Shown one piece after another: positions 35,823-44,965 of a stretch of 64,000 bases of DNA. The notes beneath the pieces were generated by a model. The model had not been told where the DNA came from. It did not search any database and saw only the letters and a list, made by a program, of their open reading frames with translations. The translations under genes and the position numbers were made by a program. This stretch comes from Salinicola endophyticus. GTDB taxonomy: Bacteria > Pseudomonadota > Gammaproteobacteria > Pseudomonadales > Halomonadaceae. Within the stretch, counting starts at the first letter, position 1. Every line of letters starts with the position of its first letter. The stretch is from NCBI RefSeq assembly GCF_040536835.1, contig NZ_CP159578.1, forward strand, positions 3,100,001 through 3,164,000, written 5' to 3'.

Positions 35823-36722
35823 ATGGCCGTACGCCTGGGCATCAACCCGCTGACCTGGACCAACGACGACTTGCCGAGCCTGGGCGGCGACACCCCGCTC
35901 GAGACATGCCTTCGCGAAGGCCGTGAAGCGGGTTTCACCGGCTTCGAGCTGGGCCAGAAATTTCCCCGCGAGGCAACGGCGCTCAATGCCGCGCTCGGTG
36001 CCCATGACCTCTCTCTGGTGTCAGGCTGGTACTCCAGCCGTCTGCTCGAACGCGGCCCCGAGGCCGAGATCGAGGCATTGCAGTCGCATCTGGCACTGCT
36101 CGAGGCGGGCGGTACCAAGGTGATGGTCTACTGCGAAGTCACGCGCTGCGTGCATGGTGATATCACCCGCCCGCTATCGCAGCGCCCACGGCTCGGTGAT
36201 GACGAATGGCAACGACTGTGCCAGGGGCTCGAACGCGTGGGCGACTACCTGGCCAGCCACGGCATACAGCTGGTCTATCACCATCATCTGGGCACGCTGA
36301 TCGAGAGCCAGGCAGAGATAGAGCGCCTGATGAACGCCACGCGCGACTCGGTGGGGCTGCTGCTCGACCTGGGCCATCTGCATGCCGCAGGTGGCGATCC
36401 GCTGACGATCGCCCGACGCTACGCCAAGCGCATCCATCACGTGCACTGCAAGGACGTGCGCCAGTCGGTACTCGACGACCTGCGCAACCGCGACCGCAGT
36501 TTTCTGGCCGGCGTCCTCGACGGACTGTTCACCGTCCCCGGGGATGGCGATGTCGCTTTCCTGCCCACGCTCGAACACCTGTGCCAGGCGGGCTATCACG
36601 GCTGGCTGGTGGTCGAGGCAGAACAGGACCCGGCGGTCGCCCCGCCTCTCGCCTACGCCCGCCTGGGCTATCGCCACTTGCAGCGGCTGGCGACCCAGGC
36701 CGGCTTCACGCTCGCCCGCTGA
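35823..36722 (+). CDS. iolE: Myo-inosose-2 dehydratase
   Basis: A 299-residue TIM-barrel sugar-isomerase-like enzyme (AP endonuclease 2 superfamily), which dehydrates scyllo-inosose in the second step of the pathway. Family blocks are LGINPLTWTNDDLPSLGGDTPLE, GFTGFELGQKFP, LVYHHHLGT, LLLDLGHLHAAGGDP and HHVHCKDVR (metal and substrate residues). ATG 35823 follows gaggagaga. It is the last gene of the plus-strand operon; no iolA or iolJ follows. Confidence 0.96.
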   Translation: MAVRLGINPLTWTNDDLPSLGGDTPLETCLREGREAGFTGFELGQKFPREATALNAALGAHDLSLVSGWYSSRLLERGPEAEIEALQSHLALLEAGGTKVMVYCEVTRCVHGDITRPLSQRPRLGDDEWQRLCQGLERVGDYLASHGIQLVYHHHLGTLIESQAEIERLMNATRDSVGLLLDLGHLHAAGGDPLTIARRYAKRIHHVHCKDVRQSVLDDLRNRDRSFLAGVLDGLFTVPGDGDVAFLPTLEHLCQAGYHGWLVVEAEQDPAVAPPLAYARLGYRHLQRLATQAGFTLAR

Positions 36723-36838
36723 AGCCCAGTTCCACAAAGCACTACCCCGGCACCTTGCCGCCACGGCGATGACATCGCAGCGACGCCTCACTACTCCTCG
36801 GCGCCGTTCTCTTCTAATCTGGGTTCAAAGGGTGGGCT

Positions 36839-36860
36839 GGGCGGCGCATCGACGCCGCCC
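36839..36860 (+). terminator. Hairpin after iolE
   Basis: An 8-bp stem gggcggcg/cgccgccc with a 6-base loop in the 189-base gap between iolE and the EAL gene. No T-run follows, so a terminator role is uncertain. Confidence 0.35.
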
Positions 36861-36911
36861 AACCGCGCCATCACCTCGATTACCCAGATTGTCGCGTCAG
36901 GGAGGACCACA

Positions 36912-37688
36912 ATGCCGGGATGCGCGAGACACGAATCGGTATGCCGGCGCTGCGATGCTCCGCTGCCGTTCGACTTCACCATGGCCTTCCAGCCGCTCGT
37001 CGACCTCGAGCGTGGCGAGATCTACGGCTACGAGGCGCTGGTACGCGACAGTGACGGCGGCTCGGCGGCCAGCGTGCTGTGCCGGGTCGACGACGACAAT
37101 CTCTACCGCTTCGATCAGGCGTGCCGGGTCAAGGCCCTGGAGCTGGCCCATCGGCTAGGCCATCAGGGTCTGCTCTCGATCAACTTCCTGCCCAACGCCG
37201 TCTACGAGCCCGAGGCCTGCATTCAGGCCACGCTGATCACCGCCGAGCGGCTGGGCTGGCCGGTGGACCGGCTCTGCTTCGAGATCATCGAGACCGAGAA
37301 GGTCAGGGATCGACGCCACCTGCAGAGCATCGTCGACACCTATCGCAACATGGGCATGACCGTCGCCCTGGATGACTTCGGCAGTGGCCACGCCAATCTG
37401 GACTTGCTGGTGGACATCGTGCCCGATCTGCTCAAGATCGACCGCCGTCTGGTGGATGGCGTCGATACCGCCCCGCGTCAGCAGATCCTGATCGAGCAGA
37501 TCGTGACCCTGGCGGAGAAGCTCGATATCGATCTGATCGCAGAAGGCGTGGAGACGCTGGAAGAGGCGCGCTGGCTCTACCGCCGCGGCATCGTGCGCCA
37601 GCAGGGCTACTGGTACGCGCGCCCGGAAACCGAAGGTTTGCCGCAGTGCCAGCCGGCTCAGTTCGCGCTGGTACGCGGCCAGCATTGA
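36912..37688 (+). CDS. EAL-domain cyclic-di-GMP phosphodiesterase
   Basis: A 258-residue stand-alone EAL protein that would hydrolyse c-di-GMP to pGpG. Catalytic positions all look intact: E41 in YEALVR, the Asn in SINFLPNA, Glu in FEIIETE, LDDFGSGHANLDLL (metal Asps), KIDRRLV (Lys), AEGVET (Glu) and QQGYWYARP (Gln). The N-terminus has a small Cys cluster (C4, C11, C14), a pattern that could bind metal or sense redox. ATG 36912 is preceded by ggagg. The next gene, a GGDEF protein, starts 40 bases downstream. Confidence 0.9.
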   Translation: MPGCARHESVCRRCDAPLPFDFTMAFQPLVDLERGEIYGYEALVRDSDGGSAASVLCRVDDDNLYRFDQACRVKALELAHRLGHQGLLSINFLPNAVYEPEACIQATLITAERLGWPVDRLCFEIIETEKVRDRRHLQSIVDTYRNMGMTVALDDFGSGHANLDLLVDIVPDLLKIDRRLVDGVDTAPRQQILIEQIVTLAEKLDIDLIAEGVETLEEARWLYRRGIVRQQGYWYARPETEGLPQCQPAQFALVRGQH

Positions 37689-37728
37689 GCGGCCGCCTCT
37701 CTTGTCTTCGCACACGGTGGTCCGCCCC

Positions 37729-39126
37729 ATGAACGCTTTGCAGGTATCTCTCGATAGTGACGTCGGCGCCAGCCAGAGGCGCCTCGAGCCGACGCTCCAG
37801 TCCACCCTGGAGGGGCTCGAACTGCTCGGCATCGCAGCACTCGTCTACCGTGTCGATGACGACGACGTGTGGGTGGCCGAGGCCAATGCGCTGGCGCGAC
37901 ATCAGCTGGCGCTGGACACCGAACTGCCGGCCGTCGACCCCTGGCAGTGGCTCGACGATCAGCGCCAACCACTGGCGTCGCTTGCCCACCCCGCGCGCCA
38001 GTGCGACGAGCGAGCGCCCCAGGCGTGGCGGCGCTACCATCTGCGCGATCATCGCGGTGAACTGCGCGCCCTGCGGCTACGTTGCCGTGGGGTGGAAGGC
38101 GCTGGCGAGCGCCAGGTATTGGTCGCCCTGGACCGCATTACCGTGCTCGACCCTGCCCCGGCGGAATCCCGAACGCACACCTCGCAGCTGCCGGCTTCGC
38201 TGCGCCAGTGGATCGGCAGCCTGCCGATCGGCGCCTGCGTACTCGATGCCGCAGGCTATCTGCGTCTGGTCAACCCCGCGCTCTGCAACTTCTTCGGCTA
38301 TGCCGCCGGCGAGCTGCTGGAGCGCCACTTCCAGGTGCTGCTCGCACCCGCCTCGCGCGAGTCGAGTCAACGCTATCATCTGACGTCGCTCACCAGCGGC
38401 GGACAGCGCAGCCTCGAGCTGATGCGCCGCGATGGCTCACTGTGCACGATGCAGGTAGAAGACAGCGTGGTGCACCATGCCGATGGTCGGCCGCTGCGTA
38501 TCGCCTGCCTGGTCGACATGACCGCCCAACGCGAACAGACGCGCGAGCTGCAGGCGCGCAACCGCCGCCTGGAGTATCTGGCCACGCGCGACGAGATGAC
38601 CGGGCTGCACAACCGGCGCTATGGCCAGCAGCTGCTGGAGCAGGCGATTCGGCGCAGCAGCCGCTACGGCGAGCCGCTGGCCGTGGCCATGCTCGACCTG
38701 GACCACTTCAAGACGGTCAACGACGAACATGGCCATGCGGTCGGCGACGATGTGCTGAGAGAGTTCAGCAGCCTGGTCGGCGCCATGCTGCGCCAGAGCG
38801 ACATGTTGATTCGCTGGGGTGGAGAGGAGTTTCTGCTGCTACTGCCGGGGGTCGACCGCTTCTCCGCCCACGCCACCCTGGACCGGGTGCTGACACGGCT
38901 CAAGCAGCAGCCGCTGAGTGCTCGTCAGCTGCGGCTATCGTTCTCGGCGGGGATCGCCGAGCCACGCCAGACCACCTCGCACAAGCTGCTCGAACGGGTG
39001 GACGCCGCGCTCTATCGAGCCAAGCAGGCCGGCCGCGGATGTATCACCGTGACCGAAGCCGCGCCGCCGGCGCCGGCCCTGGGCGAGGATCCGGAGCTGC
39101 CCGAAGACCCGGCGCTGCCGCTGTAG
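37729..39126 (+). CDS. PAS-GGDEF diguanylate cyclase
   Basis: A 465-residue soluble protein. An N-terminal region (1-~150) of unclear fold is followed by a PAS domain (about 160-275; SLPIGACVLDAAGYLRLVNPALCNFFGYAAGELL) and a GGDEF domain with GGEEF at 364-368 and an I-site RQSD at 355-358. It lacks membrane segments, so it senses cytoplasmic signals. ATG 37729 has only a weak site (ggtgg); an in-frame TTG at 37702 is an alternative. Paired with the upstream EAL protein, it could set a local c-di-GMP balance. Confidence 0.88.
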   Translation: MNALQVSLDSDVGASQRRLEPTLQSTLEGLELLGIAALVYRVDDDDVWVAEANALARHQLALDTELPAVDPWQWLDDQRQPLASLAHPARQCDERAPQAWRRYHLRDHRGELRALRLRCRGVEGAGERQVLVALDRITVLDPAPAESRTHTSQLPASLRQWIGSLPIGACVLDAAGYLRLVNPALCNFFGYAAGELLERHFQVLLAPASRESSQRYHLTSLTSGGQRSLELMRRDGSLCTMQVEDSVVHHADGRPLRIACLVDMTAQREQTRELQARNRRLEYLATRDEMTGLHNRRYGQQLLEQAIRRSSRYGEPLAVAMLDLDHFKTVNDEHGHAVGDDVLREFSSLVGAMLRQSDMLIRWGGEEFLLLLPGVDRFSAHATLDRVLTRLKQQPLSARQLRLSFSAGIAEPRQTTSHKLLERVDAALYRAKQAGRGCITVTEAAPPAPALGEDPELPEDPALPL

Positions 39127-39162
39127 CAACCGCATCGCCGGGCCCGGGGTGCGGCAGCGAAT

Positions 39163-39924
39163 TCAGAAGAGCGCACGCACGGCCAGGAACAGCACCGTCG
39201 GCGCCAGCAGGATGCCCAGACCGGTATAGAAGGTCGCGGTCATCGCGCCATACGGCACCAGCCGCGCATCGGTCGCGGCGAGACCTGCCGCCACGCCGCT
39301 GGTGGTGCCGATCAGACCGCCGAAGATCATCGCCGAGCGCGGGTTGTCGAGACCGATCAGGCGCGCCGTGGCCGGGGTTGCGATCATGGTCAGGATCGAC
39401 TTGACCAGACCGGCGGCGATCGACAGCGCGATCACCTCCGAACTCGCCCCGAGGGTGGCGCCGGTTACCGGTCCGACGATATAGGTCACCGCGCCGGCAG
39501 CGATGGTGGTGATGTCCACCGGGTCGGTATAGCCGAAGCCCACGGCGACCACCGCGCCGGCCACGAACGACACCAGCACGCCGAGAAACAGCGCGATCAC
39601 CCCGCGCAACCCGGCCTTCTTGATCTCCTGGAAACGTACGCCATAGGCGGTGGCGATGATCGCCAGATCGCGCAGCATGCCGCCGCCCATCAGTCCCAGA
39701 CCCGAGAACAGGGTGACATCGGACAGCCCCTTGCTGCCGCCGGTGGAGACGCCCCCCACGTAGGCCAGCACCAGGCCGATGATGATCGCGATGGCCGAGC
39801 CGTGCAGGCGCCCGGCGGTGAGATGGCGGCTGAGCCAGTAGGCCACGTACATGGTCAGGCCGACCACGGCGAAGGCCGCGATCAGATGATATTTGTCGAC
39901 CAGCGACACGATGGAGTCGTTCAT
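39163..39924 (-). CDS. madM: Malonate transporter subunit MadM
   Basis: A 253-residue inner-membrane protein with about seven to eight hydrophobic segments. It matches MadM, the larger part of the two-component MadL/MadM malonate:Na+/H+ carrier: MNDSIVSLVDKYHLIAAFAVVG, GGVSTGGSKGLSDVTLFSGLGLMGGGMLRDLAIIATAYGV and the GAVTYIVGPVTGATLGASSEVIALSIAAGLVKSI block. ATG 39924 has ggggag upstream. Last in the minus-strand malonate operon; the madL-madM gap holds a 13-bp tandem array. Confidence 0.93.
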   Translation of the reverse strand: MNDSIVSLVDKYHLIAAFAVVGLTMYVAYWLSRHLTAGRLHGSAIAIIIGLVLAYVGGVSTGGSKGLSDVTLFSGLGLMGGGMLRDLAIIATAYGVRFQEIKKAGLRGVIALFLGVLVSFVAGAVVAVGFGYTDPVDITTIAAGAVTYIVGPVTGATLGASSEVIALSIAAGLVKSILTMIATPATARLIGLDNPRSAMIFGGLIGTTSGVAAGLAATDARLVPYGAMTATFYTGLGILLAPTVLFLAVRALF

Positions 39925-39940
39925 GCGGGCACTCCCCTGT

Positions 39941-39992
39941 TGTTGTTAAAAGTCGTCGTTAACAATCGTCGTTAAGAGATGTCGTTGAAAGG
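39941..39992. repeat. Four tandem 13-bp units between madL and madM
   Basis: Units tgttgttaaaagt, cgtcgttaacaat, cgtcgttaagaga and tgtcgttgaaagg begin at 39941, 39954, 39967 and 39980. The array lies precisely in the intercistronic gap. Confidence 0.7.
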
Positions 39993-39993
39993 T

Positions 39994-40434
39994 TCAGTAG
40001 CCGCGCGGTGAGGAACGATCGGTGGTCGCCCGGGAGGGCGGCATGGCGGCGCTGGCGGGCGGGTCCAGCGGTTGCGCGTCGTCCCCTTTCTTGCCGGTGA
40101 GCACCGGCACCAGCGCCAGCCCCAGCGCCACTGCCAGCACCCCAGCGACGATCGCCACCATGCCACCGCTGAAGGCTGCAGCCACGTTCTGGCTCGCCGC
40201 CATGGCGACCACGATCGGAATGTACATCGCGTTCCAGAAATTGATGCCGCTTTCGGTCGCCTCCGGCAGCTTGCCGCGGTCCTTGAGATAGCCGGTCACG
40301 AAGATCAGCAGCAGCATGGCGATACCCACGCCGCCCAGGTTGGCGCTGATGCCGAGCAGCTGGCCCAGCACGTCGCCGATGATCAGTCCCACCAGCATGC
40401 AGCCGGCGAGTAGCGCAACACCGTAGATCACCAT
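39994..40434 (-). CDS. madL: Malonate transporter subunit MadL
   Basis: A 146-residue protein with four hydrophobic segments matching MadL (MVIYGVALLAGCMLVGLIIGDVLGQLLGISANLGGVGIAMLLLIF, TGYLKDRGK and INFWNAMYIPIVVAMAASQNV). The C-terminal ~30 residues form a polar tail rich in Pro, Ala and Ser. I place the start at ATG 40434, 9 bases after ggagg; an ATG two codons upstream (40440) is only 3 bases from that site. It acts together with MadM. Confidence 0.92.
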   Translation of the reverse strand: MVIYGVALLAGCMLVGLIIGDVLGQLLGISANLGGVGIAMLLLIFVTGYLKDRGKLPEATESGINFWNAMYIPIVVAMAASQNVAAAFSGGMVAIVAGVLAVALGLALVPVLTGKKGDDAQPLDPPASAAMPPSRATTDRSSPRGY

Positions 40435-40517
40435 CGTCATTCACCTCCGGGGCGTTGTTGTGGCGCCGGCGAGCCCCTGATCACCGGCGCTTGTTATGGC
40501 ATGAACTGGCGCTGACC

Positions 40518-42071
40518 TCAGCGCGACGCTGCGGCCGGTGTCTGGTAGATGTCGGCGTAACGCTCGCGCAGCGCGTTCTTCTGCACCTTGCCCATCACGT
40601 TGCGCGGCAGGCTGTCGATGAAGAACACCCGCTTGGGCTGCTTGTAGCGCGCCACCTTGTCGCTGAGTGAGGCGAGCACCTGCGACTCGTCGAGTGTCGC
40701 GCCCGGCTTGAGCACCACCGCGGCGGTGACGCCTTCGCCCAGATCCGGGTGGTTGACGCCGATCACCGCCGACTCGACCACCTCCGGCAGCTCATCGATC
40801 CACTGCTCGATCTCCTTGGGATAGACGTTGTAGCCGCCGGAGATCACCAGATCCTTGTCGCGGCCGACGATCGACAGATAGCCGTCGCTGTCGATCACCC
40901 CCAGGTCGCCGGTGATGAAGAAGCCATCCTCGCGGAACTCGGCAGCGGTCTTCTCCGGCATGCGCCAGTACCCCTTGAACACGTTGGGACCCCGCACTTC
41001 CACCAGCCCGGTCTCCCCCGGCGCCAGCACTTTGCCACTGTCGCGATCGGTGATCCGCACCTCGCTGCCGGGCAGCGCGAAGCCGACCGTGCCGGGACGG
41101 CGCTCGCCGTCGTAGGGGTTGGAGGTGTTCATGTTGGTCTCGGTCATGCCATAGCGCTCGAGAATGGCGTGGCCGGTACGTTCGAAGAAGTCGTGGTGGG
41201 TCTCCGCCAGCAGCGGCGCCGAGCCGGAGACGAACAGGCGCATGTTGCGCACCGCCTCGCGGTCGAGACGCGGACTGGCGAGCAGGCGGGTATAGAAGGT
41301 CGGCACCCCCATCAGCACGGTCGCCCGTGGCATCAGCGTGATCAGCTGCTCCGGATCGAGCTTGGGCAGGAAGGTCATCGAAGCGCCGACAGTGAGAATG
41401 ATGTTGCACGCCACGAACAGCCCGTGGGTATGGAAGATCGGCAGCGCATGAAGCAGATGGTCATCGCTGCTGAAACGCCAGGTCTCGGCCAGCGCCTGGC
41501 TGTTGGCGGCGAGGTTGGCGTGGGTCAGCATCGCGCCCTTGGAGCGCCCGGTGGTGCCCGAGGTGTAGAGAATCGCTGCCAGGTCGTCGCCCGCCAGCTC
41601 GGCGATCTCCGTATCCGCTTCCGCCGCCTCGGCGAGGGCCATCAGCGAGCCGTCGGCCGCCGTCCCCAGGGTCTCGACCGCGGCCGATGTCTGATAAATA
41701 TCGCCGCAGCGCTCGGCGAGCCGCTCGGCGCTGTCACGGTCCTCTGGGCGGCACACGTAGAGTCGCGGTTCGGCATCGCCGAGGAAGTACTCGATCTCGG
41801 CCTCGGTGTAGGCGGTATTGAGCGGCAGATAGACGGCGCCGACCTGCAGGCAGGCGAGGTAGAGCATCACCGTCTGCGGGCTCTTGTCGACCTGCACCAC
41901 CACCCGCTCGCCGGGGGTCACGCCGCGCTCGCGCAGTACCCGCGCCAGGCGCCGCGAGGTATCGAGCACATCGCGGTAGCGGTAGCTCGCCCCCTCGGCG
42001 GTGTCGATCAGCACCTTCTCCGGCTGGCGCGAGAAGTTGTCGAAGAACTGAAGGTAAAGGTTTTGATTCAT
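40518..42071 (-). CDS. matB: Malonyl-CoA synthetase
   Basis: A 517-residue acyl-adenylate-forming enzyme converting malonate, ATP and CoA to malonyl-CoA. Core motifs are complete: A3 ILYTSGTTGRSKGAMLTHANL, A5 ERYGMTETNMNTSNPYDGERRPGTVG (MatB-like), A7 GFFITGDLG, A8 GRDKDLVISGGYNVYPKEIE and A10 LPRNVMGKVQKNALRE with its Lys. ATG 42071 has aggag upstream. It lies between matA and madL in one minus-strand operon. Confidence 0.95.
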   Translation of the reverse strand: MNQNLYLQFFDNFSRQPEKVLIDTAEGASYRYRDVLDTSRRLARVLRERGVTPGERVVVQVDKSPQTVMLYLACLQVGAVYLPLNTAYTEAEIEYFLGDAEPRLYVCRPEDRDSAERLAERCGDIYQTSAAVETLGTAADGSLMALAEAAEADTEIAELAGDDLAAILYTSGTTGRSKGAMLTHANLAANSQALAETWRFSSDDHLLHALPIFHTHGLFVACNIILTVGASMTFLPKLDPEQLITLMPRATVLMGVPTFYTRLLASPRLDREAVRNMRLFVSGSAPLLAETHHDFFERTGHAILERYGMTETNMNTSNPYDGERRPGTVGFALPGSEVRITDRDSGKVLAPGETGLVEVRGPNVFKGYWRMPEKTAAEFREDGFFITGDLGVIDSDGYLSIVGRDKDLVISGGYNVYPKEIEQWIDELPEVVESAVIGVNHPDLGEGVTAAVVLKPGATLDESQVLASLSDKVARYKQPKRVFFIDSLPRNVMGKVQKNALRERYADIYQTPAAASR

Positions 42072-42197
42072 GCCACTCTCCTGCGATTCATACCACTATT
42101 TCTGCTGCCCGCAGCGGCGGTTCACCTGCGAGCCATGTCCTGTCGTTCGTCGGGCCGCATCCGGTGACGCCGCCACCCCGGGTCCGCAAGTCGGATC

Positions 42198-43598
42198 TCA
42201 AGCCTTGGCCTTGGGATGGCTCTTGGGATCGACCTTGGCGGGGCCCTTGGGCGCGGCGAGCAGACGGCTGCGCCCCTGCTTGGCGTCGCGCCGGATCTCC
42301 TGGGTGCATATCACGCTACCCTCGCGGCTGAACGCTTCGTGGTTCTGTTCGATCCGTTCGAGCTCGTAGAGGTAGTTGACCATCAGCGCGTGGGACTGCT
42401 TGAGCCCCTTCTCCGACACGTCACCCGGCCAGTTGAGGCGATGCAGGCTGGCACCGTTGCCGAGATGGAAGCGTGCCACCGGGTCGAGCGGCATACCGCT
42501 GTCGCCACGCTTGACGTCGATCAGGTAGTGGGCGGCCAGCGCACGCACTTCGGGGGCGAGCTTGTCGCGCACCTTGCCCGGTTCGCGCCAGTGCCCGGCG
42601 TCGAGCTCGGCGACGAGATCGTCGCTGAGGTTGAGTTCACCCTGGTCGCGGGTCTGCTGCAGCCAGGCGGCGAAGCCCGGCACCGGTGACAGGGTGACGA
42701 AGTTCTCCAGATTGGGCAGCTCGCGCTTGAGCTCCTGCACCACCTGCTTGATCAGGAAGTTGCCGAATGAGATGCCCTTGAGCCCGGCCTGGCAGTTGCT
42801 GATGCTGTAGAAGGCGGCGGTATCCGCCTCCTGCGGCGGCACCTCGTCGCCGCTCTCGAGGATGGTCTGGATGTTGTCGGGAATACCCCGGCACAGCGCC
42901 ACCTCGACGAAGATCAGCGGCTCGTCGCCGGTGGCCGGGTGGAAGAAGGCGTAGCAGTGCCGGTCGTCGGGATCGAGCCGCCGGCGCAGATCGCCCCAGT
43001 CGCGAATCGCGTGTACCGCCTCGTAGCGGATCAGCTTTTCGAGCACCGCCGCCGAGGTGTTCCAGTCGATGCTCTCCAGCATCAGGAAGCCGCGGTTGAA
43101 CCAGGAAGCGAACAGATGCGCGAAATCCGCATCCAGCGGCGCCAGCTCCGGGTGAGCCTTGAGCAGAGCGAGCAGATCGGCGCGCATCTTCACCAGCTCG
43201 TAAGTGCCGCCGGGGCAGAGATTGAGCCGGCGCAGCAGGTGCTGGCGGCGTGGTTCGCACACCGCGAACAACTGCGCCAGGCTGGCGTTGTCCTCGGCCT
43301 CCTGGTAGGCCGCATAGGCGGCGTGGATGCGCTCGGGCTCAGCGGCGTAGTGCTCGGCGAGCAGCTGGAAGAAGGCCAGGCGCCCGGCCTCATCGAGCGA
43401 CGCATAACGCTCCAACGCCTCCTGGGCGATCAGGATCTGCGACGCCTCACCGCCGGGCAGCATCAGCGTCTCGCACACCGACGTCAGCCGCGCGAGGCTG
43501 CTCGGGGTGTCGCGCTTGTCGGCGTGAGCGGCCTGACCGCGGGTACGGCGGCCGATACTCGACAGGAGTTCCTGCAGAAAATTCATGTTGACGTTCAT
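42198..43598 (-). CDS. matA: Malonyl-CoA decarboxylase
   Basis: A 466-residue decarboxylase of the MCD/MatA family that converts malonyl-CoA to acetyl-CoA and CO2, so malonate is used as a carbon source. The alpha-helical N-terminal oligomerisation part (to ~190) precedes the GNAT-like catalytic domain with EAVHAIRDWGDLRRRLDPDDRHCYAFFHP, ISNCQAGLKGISFGNFLIKQVV, FVTLSPVPGFAAWL, and the terminal VARFHLGNGASLHRLNWPGDVSEKGLKQSHALMVNYLYE block with the catalytic Ser/His region. First gene after the divergent GntR regulator. Confidence 0.95.
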   Translation of the reverse strand: MNVNMNFLQELLSSIGRRTRGQAAHADKRDTPSSLARLTSVCETLMLPGGEASQILIAQEALERYASLDEAGRLAFFQLLAEHYAAEPERIHAAYAAYQEAEDNASLAQLFAVCEPRRQHLLRRLNLCPGGTYELVKMRADLLALLKAHPELAPLDADFAHLFASWFNRGFLMLESIDWNTSAAVLEKLIRYEAVHAIRDWGDLRRRLDPDDRHCYAFFHPATGDEPLIFVEVALCRGIPDNIQTILESGDEVPPQEADTAAFYSISNCQAGLKGISFGNFLIKQVVQELKRELPNLENFVTLSPVPGFAAWLQQTRDQGELNLSDDLVAELDAGHWREPGKVRDKLAPEVRALAAHYLIDVKRGDSGMPLDPVARFHLGNGASLHRLNWPGDVSEKGLKQSHALMVNYLYELERIEQNHEAFSREGSVICTQEIRRDAKQGRSRLLAAPKGPAKVDPKSHPKAKA

Positions 43599-43738
43599 GC
43601 CGGCCCTCTCGGGTGTGGAGTGGATGCGTTCGCCGACTTTCCAGATCCAGCTTTTCAGACCCGACTTCCCAGATCCGACTTTCCGGACAAGCCTGACGAG
43701 ATCGCACGGACGCAGGTGTTAACATACAAGTAACCGAT

Positions 43739-43754
43739 CTGTTATATACAACAG
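43739..43754. promoter_or_regulatory. Operator candidate in the matA/GntR divergent region
   Basis: CTGTT-atatac-AACAG, a perfect 5-bp-arm palindrome with a TTGTATATAAC-like core on the minus strand, in the 297-base gap between matA and the GntR gene. The core resembles FadR-subfamily GntR sites. It is about 140 bases upstream of matA and of the regulator gene. Confidence 0.5.
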
Positions 43755-43895
43755 TCACGACTCCCGACTTCACTGTCAACATGGGAAAAAGTCTAAGATG
43801 GCGCGGCAGTTGCGCTACCAAGCAAGCCCTAGAAGGCTGAAAAGACGGTAAATTCTGGCAGGATCACACAAGCGGAAAAGAGGAGAACGTCGAGC

Positions 43896-44564
43896 ATGGC
43901 CAGCGTCCCCCAGGCCCAGCGGCTGCGCGACCTACTCGAGGACGCGATCGTCGAGGGCCACTACGCCCCCGGTGATCGCCTCGACCCCGAGGCGCTGGCG
44001 CGCGACTACGCCTGCTCGCGCACGCCGATCCGCGAGGCGCTGCAACAGCTGGCCGCCTCGGGCATGGTCAAGGTGCTGCCCAAGCGCGGCACCTTCGTGG
44101 CCCAGCTCGGGGTGACCGAACTGGTCGAGCGCTTCGAGGTGATGGCGGAACTGGAGGGAATGTGCGCACGGCTGGCGGCGCGGCGTGCCACCCCCGAGGA
44201 GCTGGAAGGCCTGCGCCAGGCACATCGCGCGTGCCACGCTTGTCTCGAAGCGGGCGACGTCGATGGCTACTACTACGAGAATGGCGCTTTCCACCATCTG
44301 ATCTACGCCGCCGGCCACAACGCCTTCCTGACTCAGGAGGCGACACGGCTGCACGCCATTCTCAAGCCCTACCGGCGCCTGCAGCTGCACGTGCGCCAAC
44401 GCATGCAGAGCAGCTACGCCGAGCATCAGGCGATCATCGCCGCGCTGGAAACCGGCGACGCCGCAGGCGCCGAGCAGGCGATCCGCGATCACGTGCAGAT
44501 TCAGGGCGAGCGTTTCAACGATCTGGTGGCATCGATGCAGCGGCTGCAGGCCATGCGTCGCTGA
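43896..44564 (+). CDS. GntR-family regulator of malonate catabolism (FCD domain)
   Basis: A 222-residue FadR-subfamily regulator. The N-terminal winged HTH (QRLRDLLEDAIVEGHYAPGDRLDPEALARDYACSRTPIREALQQLAASGMVKVLPKRGTFVA) is followed by an all-helical FCD ligand domain with His residues that usually bind metal (NGAFHHLIYAAGHNA; AEHQAIIAAL). By analogy with MatR/MdcY-type regulators next to malonate genes it probably represses matAB-madLM until malonate or malonyl-CoA binds. ATG 43896 follows aggaga. Confidence 0.9.
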   Translation: MASVPQAQRLRDLLEDAIVEGHYAPGDRLDPEALARDYACSRTPIREALQQLAASGMVKVLPKRGTFVAQLGVTELVERFEVMAELEGMCARLAARRATPEELEGLRQAHRACHACLEAGDVDGYYYENGAFHHLIYAAGHNAFLTQEATRLHAILKPYRRLQLHVRQRMQSSYAEHQAIIAALETGDAAGAEQAIRDHVQIQGERFNDLVASMQRLQAMRR

Positions 44565-44589
44565 CGCGCGCGCGACACGGCGGCGCCCG

Positions 44590-44757
44590 TCAGCGCACCA
44601 GCAGCGTCAACAGCAGAGCCACGGCCCCGACCACCAGTGCCACCGACACGCTCACGCTGACCAGCCGATTGAGCCAGCGGTCGAAGCGCGACAGCGCCAT
44701 CGGCGCGGCTCGCCGGGTGGCGCCCTGCGGGGCACGGCGGTGAGATCGGTTAGGCAT
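44590..44757 (-). CDS. Possible small membrane protein (hypothetical)
   Basis: A 55-codon frame with a basic N-terminus (MPNRSHRRAPQGATRRAAP) and one strong hydrophobic helix at the C-terminus (LVSVSVSVALVVGAVALLLTLLV). A shorter start at 44700 would leave 36 residues. No convincing ribosome site precedes either start, and I recognise no family. It is kept as a low-confidence candidate because of its clean TM segment and the otherwise empty gap. Confidence 0.35.
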   Translation of the reverse strand: MPNRSHRRAPQGATRRAAPMALSRFDRWLNRLVSVSVSVALVVGAVALLLTLLVR

Positions 44758-44965
44758 GAGCAGTGGGCTGTCGGTTGAAGGTGGGTGATAAAAGTTAACG
44801 GCCGTGACTCCCGTTACATTAGGCCGCGCCGGGATTTTTCTCCACTGCCACGCGATCTTGCCACGCACCACCTCTCTCCCCACCCCGCTATCTCTCCTAT
44901 GTTCTCTCTCCTCTACCTTGTCTTCCCAGCGTGACTACGCTCGCCGGCTATCAGCCCCCGTATAC

